Assembly (NCBI GenBank): GCA_026770585.1
Contig: MU646711.1
Location: 314,240 to 328,393 of the forward strand
Source of the DNA: Baffinella frigidus
Lineage: Eukaryota; Cryptophyceae; Cryptomonadales; Baffinellaceae
DNA length: 14,154 nt
Reading direction: 5' to 3'
Position 1 is the first letter of the stretch, and every line of letters begins with the position of its first letter. This document shows, piece after piece, positions 1 to 9,600 of this stretch. The position numbers and the translations under genes were made by a program. The notes below the pieces were generated by a model. It saw only the letters and a program-made list of their open reading frames with translations. It ran no database searches and was not told the DNA's origin.

Positions 1-93
1 ACCCCAAACCCCAACCCCCCAACCCCAAACCCCAAACCCCACACCCCGCACCCCACACCCGAACCTAAACTTAAACCCTAAACCCTACATCAG
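1..93. repeat. Degenerate telomere-like repeat, intron upstream of exon 1
   Basis: CCCCAAA, CCCACAC and CCCTAAA-type heptamers run on the plus strand from the window edge to the exon 1 acceptor. They are the tail of an intron whose beginning is outside the window. Confidence 0.7.
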
Positions 94-164
94 GAATTGA
101 GGCACGAAGGGGAGAGTGAGGCGGTGTGTCTCGACAAGAGCGTGCGCTGCCTCTATGTGCTAAT
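94..164 (+). CDS. Exon 1 of model: N-terminal strands of CNB domain
   Basis: The exon follows the acceptor catcag and ends before the donor GTACAC. It encodes residues 1-23 plus two bases of codon 24. It begins ELRHEGESEAVC and ends SVRCLYVL. The segment leading into LYVLM-SGE resembles the CNB pattern in which a glycine-acid turn is followed by a strand such as LYVV-GE. Length 71 nt, phase 0 to 2. Its last 23 bases recur as four decayed copies in the following intron. Third codon positions are GC-rich. Exons upstream of it must lie outside the window. Confidence 0.75.
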
Positions 165-3100
165 GTACACCCCCAAACCCCTATCTAATGTGAACACCCA
201 AACCCCAAACCCTAACCCCTGATCCCGAACCCCCTGCATTCTAAACCCTGAACCCTACACCCTCAACCTTGAACCGTGCGCTGCCTCTGCGTGTCAATGT
301 GCACCCCCAAACCCGAAACTCATGCCTCTAGGTTCTAATGTAACCCCCAACCCCCAACCTCTGCCTCTATGTGCTAATGTACACCCCGAAACCCCAAACC
401 CTAAACCCTAAACTCTGACCCCCTGTGCTCTAAACCCTAAACCCTACACCCTGAACCCTGAACCGTGCGCTACCTCTATGTGCTAATGTAAGCCCTAACC
501 CCCAACACCCGTGAACCCTGAACTCTGAACCCTGAAACCGGAACCCTGAATCCTGAACCCCAAACCCTAACCCCCGAATCTCTCATCCGTAAACCCTGGA
601 ACCTAGCCACTAACCCGGGTAGTAACCCCCTGCACCCTGAACCCTAAACCCTAAACCCCGAACCCTGAACCCTAAACCCCCGAATCCTGAAACCTGAACC
701 GCCAGCCCTACGTCCCTGAACCCTACACCGTAAACCGTGAACAATGTACCCTAGACCCTCAACCCAACAACTTATTAGCCACCGGTGCCTTGGATGATGT
801 GTCCATCTCAACGATTCTGGTACAAATGTTATTTCATCTCAGGGTACGGGGCTTGACCCCCCCCCCGGAAATCCGGGGGCAAAGGGCAACGGTGGCTGCC
901 GAACCCTGAACCGTAAACCTGCTGCACCCTGAACCGTAAACCTCAAAGTGGACCGTGAACCCTGAACCGTAAACCTCAAAGTGGACCGTGAACCCTGAAC
1001 CGTAAACCTCAAAGTGGACCGTGGACCCTGAACCGTAACCCTCAAAACAGGTCTGGGGAGATGGGGCTGTACGTGTATAAGACGGACCTGCACGCCAAGG
1101 TGTAGGGTTTGCGGTTTGTTTAGGGTTTGCGGTTTTTTTAGGGTTTGGGGGCTTGGGTTTGGGGTTTGGGGTTTGGGGTTTAGGATCTGTGTGAGGTTTC
1201 GGGTCTGGGGTTTGTTTAGGGTTTGGGGGCTTGGGTCTTGGGTTCAGGGTGTAGGGTTTGGGGGCTCAGGGTTCAGGGTTTAGGGGGTTCTGTGGGGGGG
1301 GTTGCTTGTCCGTACAAAGACGGACAAGCACGCCAAGGTTTAGCGTTTAGGGTTTAGGTTCTGTATAATTATAGATTTTGCGAAATCTATAATGATAAAA
1401 AACCTAAACCCTAAAGGTTCAGGGTTCAGGGTTTAGGGTTTAGGGTTGGGGGTTGGGATCTGTGTGAGGTTTCAGGTTTCAAAAGAGCGGGTGAGGCGCC
1501 TGTCGGGACCACTTTAGACGTGATGGTTGGCAATCAAAAGTTGCCGTAGGGGAAGATGGCGTGAAAACGCGCGATTTCTCCAAAAGTTGACTCGAGCCTC
1601 CAGTGGAGTTGATTTTTGCAATTAACCCCCTTCCCGTCTAGCGTAGTAGGGGGACTGCTTCCTGAACCCCAAACCTTGATCGCTACACCCTAAAACCTTA
1701 AAACCTAAATTCCAAACACGAAACGCTAAACCCTAATCTAAGCACCAAACCCAAACCCGAAACCACACGAAACACGAAACCATAATCCCCAAAACCAAAC
1801 CCCTCAACCCCAAACCCAAACCGCTAAATTTGAATCCTAAACCTAAACCTGAAACCAGAAAATGTCCCTACACCAGGAGGGCCACGAGGACCCAAAACCC
1901 AAGCCCCAAACCCCAAACCCTAAGGGGTTATTGGAGGCTCAGCGATCTGCGAAAGCCCTTGAAGAGGGGTCGGGAATCAGGCGCGGCAGGGCGGAAACGG
2001 ACTGAATAAATAAACCGCAACCGCAAATCAGGACATGTCCCTACACGTGGAGGTCGACGAGGACAGCGACAGCGATCCGCTGGTCTTGGTCGCCGTCACG
2101 TCCGAACAGGTCCAAATCATTTAATTTATCGTTTAATTTTAATTCAATTTATCCTTTGATATGAATTTAATTTAATAATTTATCGACTAAAATTTCATTT
2201 TAGTCATTTAATTTTGATCATTTCATTCAATGGGGTTTGATTTAATGGGGTTTGATTTCATCGGTTTTTGGCAGCGAAAATTGCTGCACAACTATCTAAC
2301 TTATTCATTAATACTAGTATGATCCTGTATTTATTAATACTAGTATGATATATTTATTAATACTAGTATGGCGTATGTATTAATAGTAGTGTGATCCTTC
2401 TATGTAGTAATTTTCATCCGCTGGTTACGGTCGCAGTCACGTCCGACTGCTGACCAACACACAATGTTCCTGGTACCCACTCGGAACACTACGGGGAACA
2501 TGATGCTCACATTCTTAAGTTAATTATTGGATTGTTTCTAAGGAAACATGCCAAAAGTCATCAGCTTTTGGTCACGTTATGTACGAATGTCCGGGCAAAA
2601 GGTGCCCCGTAGCCTCTCGAGTGGTAAGCTTGCCTGTTTGGTTACCGTAAACCCCAACCCCCTACCCCCAAAACCCCAAATATCAAACTCCTAACACCAG
2701 CGTCAGTGTCCTCTTTAGTAGACGTCTAGAAAGAGAGACCTCAATTGATACCCAAGGAAGAGAGAGCCTTATTGATAGAGGTAGACCTTTATCGATGCCA
2801 ACCACACAGCGGACTTCGAAGGGATTTCGAATCAACCCTGAGCGATAAGACCTAGGACCCTACGGTAGGCAATCCTTAGGGACATAGGGGGGGGTTCCTA
2901 CGGATAAGGTAACGGAACGTCGGCCCGATTTGGGCAGAAAATCCTTTCGTAGCCCGCTGTGTGGCCCGCCCACTTGGTAGCAGACTTTACGGTCGGCGGA
3001 TTCGTACCAGGGGGGGGGGTCGATTTCCGGCGACCCGTGGTACAACATCCCGCAAACTCCGGCAGTGAATTGTCCTTTCTAGTGAAGTCATCTTCCGCGA

Positions 3101-6100
3101 GCAGTCTTCCAAATGCATTTCGCGCGCGGCGGAGCACTTTCCTAAAGTCATCTCGCGCGCGCGGGGGGGGGGGGAGAAGTGCAGCAAAGTCATTTCCTAA
3201 TGTCGTTTCCCGGGAGAGCAGGGGGCAGTGTTCGGGGAGGAGCAAGTGCTGTTCGACGAGCCCTGGCCCTGCACCCTCCGCGCCGAGAAAGTCTGCAAGG
3301 TCAGTCTCTTTCCCGCTCCAAAGTTGACGGGTTTGTACACGCAAGCACTTGTCGACTTGAGAAAAGTCTGATAAGTACTAGCCACGAGCCCTGGCCCTGC
3401 ACCCTCCGCGCTGAGAAAGTCTGCAAGGTTGTAAACCCTAAAACATTAACACTACGCCCAAAACCCTAAACGCTACCTACAATGAAACCCTGAGCCCTGA
3501 GCCCTGCGCTCTCTGCGCGGAAAAAGTCTGCAAGTTCCGAAACCCTAAACCCTACACACGCGTGAAGATATAACTACAAACCAAGTGTGAAGCTATAACC
3601 CAGCTGTGAAGCTACAAATGACTTGTGTACCTACGAACGAAGAGCCCTGGCCCTGCACCCTCCGCGCCGAGAAAGTCTGCAAGGTCAGTCTCTTTCCCGC
3701 TCCAAAGTTGACGGGTTTGTACACGCAAGCACTTGTCGACTTGAGAAAAGTCTGATAAGTACTAGCCACGAGCCCTGGCCCTGCACTCTCCGCGCGGAAA
3801 AAGTCTGCGAGGTCCTCAACTCCCAAGACTCAGCAACCTTAACCCTGAAACCTGAACTCTAAACCCTAAACACCAAACACTGAACACTATACACTACCTC
3901 CTAAACCCTAACGCCTGCACCCTCCGCGCCGAAAAAGCTGCAAGGTTAAACCCGAAACCCTCACACCTAAACCCCCTAAACTCTAAGAACTAGACCCTAT
4001 ACCCTACACACTGACCACTGCACACTAAACTCTAAACCTCAAACCCTATTCGCTAAACACACCAAACCCTGAGCCCTGCACCCTCCGTGCCAAGACATTC
4101 TGCAAGGTTACCCTAGACCCTAGACCCCAAACCCTACATCCTAAGCTCTAATCCTGAACCCTAAAACCTAAACCCTAAACGCTAAACCCTAAACGCTAAA
4201 CCCCCACCTAAACCCCTGCCCCCAAGCCCCCAAATCCCCAACCCCCAACCCCCTCCGCCCCACACTCTAAAACCTGACGCCTGAATCCTGACTCTGAACC
4301 CTGCACACCAAACCCTCGACAGGTAGCGTGCATACCCATGATAGCCGTGGCCGAAATCGTCCTCACCCAACCTGCTCATCAACCCCCAATTTCATCAGCT
4401 TAAACCCCAAACCTCCCACTCTGAAACCTGAAGTTTGAATCCCCACCCTGAAACCTGGAGCCTGATTCCTGACCCTGAACCCTCACCCCTAACCCCAAAC
4501 GCTGAAATAGGACCTAAGGTGTCCTAGTCGTCGGCTACGTCGGCATCTTGGTCCTAAGAGGCGGAGTTCGTTGACTACGAGACATCCTATCGGGAAGTTC
4601 TAGGCCTAAGGGTCTTGGTTGTCGGCTATCGGGGGCCTAAGTCGTCCTTCCAGATCGGGGTGTGTGGCGTGTATACCCCTGATGGCCGTGGCCGAGATCT
4701 TCCTGATCGAACCTGACCCCCAAGTTCATCACTTTGAACCCTAAACCTCTCACTCTGAAACCTGAAGCTCGAATCCTGACTCTGAGCCCTAAACCCTAAC
4801 CCCAAACGCTGAAACAGGTGGCGTGCATACCTCTGATGGCCGTGGCCGAAATCGTGCTCGAGCGCCCTGACATTGTCTACTCCGCCAAGTACTCCCCACA
4901 CCCGAAACTCTAGGGTTTAGGGTTTGACCACCAGCCTTTGGCCACCAACCCTGAACCATGGACCCTACACCCGGAACCCTGAGCCGTAAACCCTGGACCT
5001 TTGACCCTGAACTCTATACTCTGAAGTGCTCGAGCGCCCTGATATCTTGTACTCCGCAAAGTACTCCCCAAACCCCAAACCCCTGTACCCTAAACCACGC
5101 AGGGTTGTTCGGGGGGGTATTTCGTTTAATTAGACGGCCTAATTAAATGTTAGCCTTCCATAGTAATTCCTCCTATTCAACCCTATGAAAGATGAAAGCG
5201 GCGTGCGTGCTCGAGCGCCCTGACATCGTCTACTCCGCCAAGTACTCCCCAAACCCTAAACCCTAAATCTTGAAACCTCAACCTGAACCCCAAAACCCTG
5301 AACCCCAAACCTTGAGCCTGGTGAAACAGGTGAAATTTACCCCTTCTCCAAACTCTAATCCCTAAACCCTGTTCCCTTCAACCTGAACTTCCCTAAACCC
5401 CAAACCCCAAACCCCAAACCCTAAACCCCAAACCCCAAACCCCAAACCCCAAACACCAAACCCCAACCCCCAAACCCCAAACCCAAACCCCAAACCCTAC
5501 AAACCAGGTCTTTGGAGACGGAGTCAAAATTTACGGGGACAGACAAGCACACCGAGATGCTCCACGTCATCGAGGGCGTCGCGGTACACCCTCTAAACCT
5601 ACACCCTACACCCTACACCCTACACCCTACACCCTACACCCTACACCCTACACCCTCCACCCTCCACCCTACACCCTAAACCTTGAATAAAACAGGGTGA
5701 TAGTATAACCTTCGGGTGTGGGGGGTGGGGTATGGGGTGTAGGGTTTAAGGCCTACACCCCATACCCCACTAGGGTTTAGGGGTTTGAAATGCTCCACGT
5801 CATCGAAGGTGTCGCGGTAAACTCTAAACCATCAAAAAAACCCCTAAATAAACCAGGGTGGCGGAAGACCCTTCGGGTTTGATGATTGGGTTATGGGACG
5901 TGGGTTGTGTTTTTTTGAGTGGGGGGTTTAATGTTTACCGTTTAGGGTTTCGGAATGCTCCACGTGATTAAAGCAGTCGCGGTATACCCTGAAGCCATGA
6001 ACCCTACATATATACCCTGAAACCTTGAACCATAACCCGCACACCGCACACTTGGTCGACACAACGACGGCGCCACGCATAACACCTAGCTCTGTCCCAC

Positions 6101-6543
6101 TTTGTGCTTGTAGATAGAGTGCCCCCCCCGAAATTTCCCAGGTGATTTTTGACACCCTCCCATGAAATGTACCCGTGAAATTGGGGGGGGGGGGCACTCT
6201 ATTTTCGAGCCCAAATTGAACTTGGACAGAGCTAGAGCACCGCTCTCCGTCCCCGCCTCCCGATAGATGACTCTCGAGCTTTACAACCCTGCACCCCAAA
6301 CCGCAAACCTGCACCCCAAACCTGCACCCGCGGTATATCCTCTTCTGTATTACTTCTTCAGTACTTGAGTATCACTTCCTTCGCACCCTCGAGCCTCAAA
6401 TCCTGCAGCGTAACCTGGCAACCCTCACGCTAGGTCGACACGACGACGGTGCCGCACGTGACGCCCCTGTCCGTACCAGCCTCCGGGTGGCTCGTAGAAC
6501 AGGTTTTGCCCCTAAAACCTAAACCAATTATATATATATATAT

Positions 6544-6619
<76 letters not shown>

Positions 6620-9600
6620 GCACACAAAGTGACGCCCCTTGCCGTGCCAGCCTCCGGGTGGCTGGTAGAACAGGTCCTAAACCCTAAACCCTGAACCCTA
6701 AACCCTCTTGAACTCTAAAGCCTAAAGCCTAAAGCCTAAACCCTAAACTGCACCCTAAATCTGAAGCCCAAAACCCTGAACCCGAAACCCGAAACCCGAA
6801 ACACCAAACACCAAACACCAAACACTAAACCCGAAACCCCAAACACCAAACACCAAACACCGAACCCCAAACACCCAACCCCACACCACAAACGACAAAC
6901 CCGGAACCCGTAAGCAGGAGCCCTCAGAGACTCCAACCCCCAAGCCTCAATCTTCCATCCCCGAACTCTAAACCCTGAAAGACAAACCCCGAGATGAGAG
7001 AGGAGAGTGCATTGCGAGCCAGGATGTTTTACCGTAAGTCAACAAAGCTGATCCTCGGCAGTAAGTTGCCATTTCGTTTTGGCGGACCTGCTCTGGGAGC
7101 AGGCATTTGACTTAAGGCGCTGGCTTTCAGGGGGAGTTGACTTAGGCGAAATGTTCTGGCTCCGAGTGGAGTGTGGCGGAGGCGACCGAGCACGATGGGT
7201 TTCCCGCCAGTTTTCAAAAATCGATTTTTTTAAAAAATGATGGGAAAACCGGCACGAAACCCTGAACGCCAAACCCGCGCTCAGGACCCCCACTCGCAGC
7301 AACCCTCAGAGACGGGAAGTGTGGCGGAGACGTTCGAAGACGATGCTGAGAAGCGGGAGGTGAGACCCTCAACGTTTTGCATGGAGGTGGTCACGTGTCG
7401 CCCCGAAAAGCGGGGCGACACGTGACCAAACATTTGAAATTTACTACACGACGCCTTACTTATACAGCCTTCGGGTTTTAAAGTGGTAGCTTGATCCGCC
7501 TTGTGTGGGAGGCGTCCGAAGACGATGCGGACAGGCGTGAGGTGAGACACCCTCAACCCTAACCCCCTAAGCCCCAAGCCCTAAACGATCAACCCTAAAA
7601 CCCTGAACCCTGAACCCTGAACCCTGAACCCTGAATCCTGAACTCTGAACCCTGCAACCCAAGCTGGAAACCCTAACCCCTAAACCGTGAACCCTACACC
7701 GTAAACCCTAAACGCGGAGGCGTCCGAAGAAGACGCGGAGAGGCACCGAGGCGAGACCCTCAACCCTCAACCAGTAATAGAGGTGTCTCTCTAAACCAGT
7801 AGTAGAGGTCTCTCTCAAAACCCTAACTCCTACCCCCTAAACCCTAGCCCTAGACTCTAAACCCCGAACGCCGCACGACGATGATGCCGACAGGCGGGAG
7901 GTGGGTCCCTGAACCCTGAACCCTAACCCCTAAACCCCAAACCCTAACCCCTACACCCTTAACCCCAACCCCTAACCCCCAACCCCTAACCCCTAACTCC
8001 CAAACCCTAAACCCTAAACCCCAAACCCTAACCCATAAACCCTAAACCTCAACCCCTTACCCCCAAACCCTAACCCCTAAATCCCAAACCCTAAATCCTA
8101 AACTCAAAAACCCAGCCCCTAACCCCTCCGCCAGGTTCTGAATCAGCTTATGCGGCTCGATTCTGACTGGTCTAAATCCTATCCCGACTGGCCTAAACCC
8201 GACTGTTCTAAGCCTCATTCCGACTGGCCTAAACCCGACTGGTCTAAACCTCATTCCGACTGGCCTAAACCTTAACCCCTAAACCCTAAACCAGGTTCTG
8301 ATGCAGCTTATGCGGCTCGATTCCGGATGGGCGCTCGAGGTGAGGTTTTGGATTTGGGGATTAGTATTTAGTATTCAGAGTTTAGGGCTCAGGAATGAGG
8401 CTCGATTCTGACTAGGCGCTTGAGGTAAGGCTTGCAACCTTGCGGTTCAGAATTTGGGGGTTAGGATTTAGGGGTTAGGGTTTAGTTGTGTCGCTCGATT
8501 CCAACTGGGCGCTCGAGGCAAACCTAACTGCACCCCTAACCACTAACCACTAACCACTTACCACTAACCACTTACCACTTACCACTAACCACTAACACCC
8601 AACACCTACCCCCTAACCCCTAACCTAAACCCTAACCCGGAAACGCTAATCTGGAAGCTCTGAGCCCCAAACCCGAACCCCTCAACGATTTTGACTGGGC
8701 GCTCGAGGTGAGGCTTGCAACCTGTTTAGGGTTTGGGGGTTAGGGTTTAGGTGTTGAGGTGTAAGGTTTAGGTATGATGCTCAATTCTGACTGGGCGCTG
8801 AGGTTTAGGGCTAAGGGTTAAGGGTTTAGGGTTTAGGGTCTAGGGTTTAGGGTTTAGGGTTCAGGGTTCCGTTCATGGTCCAGGGTGCAGGGTCGGTTCA
8901 TGGCCCCGCGTTTAGGGTTTAGGGTTTATGGTTTCGGGTTTCGGGTCTCGATTCTGACTGGGCGCTGAGGTCAGGTCTGCACCATGAACACCATGCACTA
9001 GACCCTGAACCCCAACCCCTAACCCCTAACCCCCAACCCCCAACCCCTAACCCCCAACCCCTAACCCCTAACCCCTAACCCCTAACCCCTAACCCCTAAC
9101 CCCTAACACCTAACCCCTAACCCCTAACCCCTAACACCTAACACCTAACCCCTAACCCCTCACCCGTCCTTGAGACACTAAACCTAAAACATAGCACCTA
9201 ACCCCTAACCCCTAAACCCTTACCCCAAACTCAGGCATCGAGTCGCAAGGAGAGCAACGGATGGATGGATCAGCTAACCCTGACCCAACCCCTAACCCCT
9301 AACCCCTTAACCCGTCCTCGAGAAACTAAACCTAACCGCACCCCTGACCACTAACCACTCACCACTCACCACTAACCACTTACCACTAACCACTAACACC
9401 TAACCCCTAACCCCCAACCCCTAACCCCTGTCCCGTCCTTCAGACACTAACCCCTAACCCTGAACCCCTAACCCCTAACCCCTAACCCTAACCCCAAACC
9501 CCAAACCCAGGCATCGAGTCGCAAGGAGGGTGACGAATGGATGGATCAGCTGATCGAATTGGGCGCCATTACACCTGGAGAGGTCCCTTTCTAAACCCTA

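Larger units (their letters stand above)
2110..3221 (+). other. Intron 3: AT-rich island, mobile elements, GC-rich island
   Basis: 1112 nt with few telomere-like units (about 2645-2685). It holds the AT-rich segment 2110-2410, a decayed 3' copy of exon 3 at about 2416-2447 with no donor, a CCACTC-ended element (2477-2624), a dispersed 113-bp repeat (2808-2920), and a GC-rich tract 2920-3215. That tract has repeated AAAGTCAT-type words and poly-G runs at 3010-3019 and 3164-3174. Its overlapping open frames on both strands look non-coding. Confidence 0.65.
5584..6433 (+). other. Intron 6: CCCTACA array, hairpins, exon copies, inserted element
   Basis: 850 nt. It starts with a CCCTACA array (about 5599-5690). 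Exon 6 3' copies with donors follow at 5787-5816 and 5953-5981, each preceded by a related segment containing CCTTCGGGT. A decayed exon 7 copy begins at 6055 and is split by the element at 6086-6235. From 6300 to 6430 I see no further structure beyond a few heptamers. Confidence 0.72.
7360..8294 (+). other. Intron 8: exon 8 copies in telomere-like repeats
   Basis: 935 nt. Exon 8 3' copies lie at 7503-7541 (EASEDDADRRE, GT donor), 7714-7750 (donor GC) and 7871-7900 (GT donor). A 5' exon 9 copy with acceptor is at 8135-8171. 7550-8130 is CCCTAAA, CCCTGAA and CCCCTAA units, interrupted by short AGAGGTGTCTCTCT and AGAGGTCTCTCTC words near 7789-7817. Confidence 0.75.

Noticed and set aside
779-819. 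Open island TGALDDVSISTIL between an AG and GTACAA
   Set aside because: Protein-like, but 41 nt is not a multiple of three and would break the phase between exons 1 and 2, which join perfectly without it. Could be a relic or alternative exon.
2035-2109. ATG at 2035 as the gene start
   Set aside because: Exons 1 and 2 upstream are in phase and complete the CNB domain, so this Met is internal.
2898-3344. 148-codon minus-strand open frame (with overlapping frames on the plus strand)
   Set aside because: It is antisense to exon 4 and covers a GC-rich, homopolymer-containing intron region. No recognisable domain, and the plus-strand exon frame explains the coding signal better.
1051-5583. Similarity between exons 2 and 6 (GTCT-GGAGA start, TDLHAK/TDKHTE) and equal 71-nt preceding exons
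   Set aside because: Considered as evidence for a duplicated domain, but the CNB alignment makes exons 1-6 one domain and the rest of the alignment is poor; probably chance.
6430-6694. Frames reading Cys-Val or Thr-His runs
   Set aside because: They come from the CA microsatellite; only the ends overlap the real exon 7 and its copy.
7003-7033. Possible exon before a consensus GTAAGT, reading SALRARMFY
   Set aside because: The acceptor is ambiguous, there is no domain match, and exons 7 and 8 already join in phase. Left as unassigned unique sequence.
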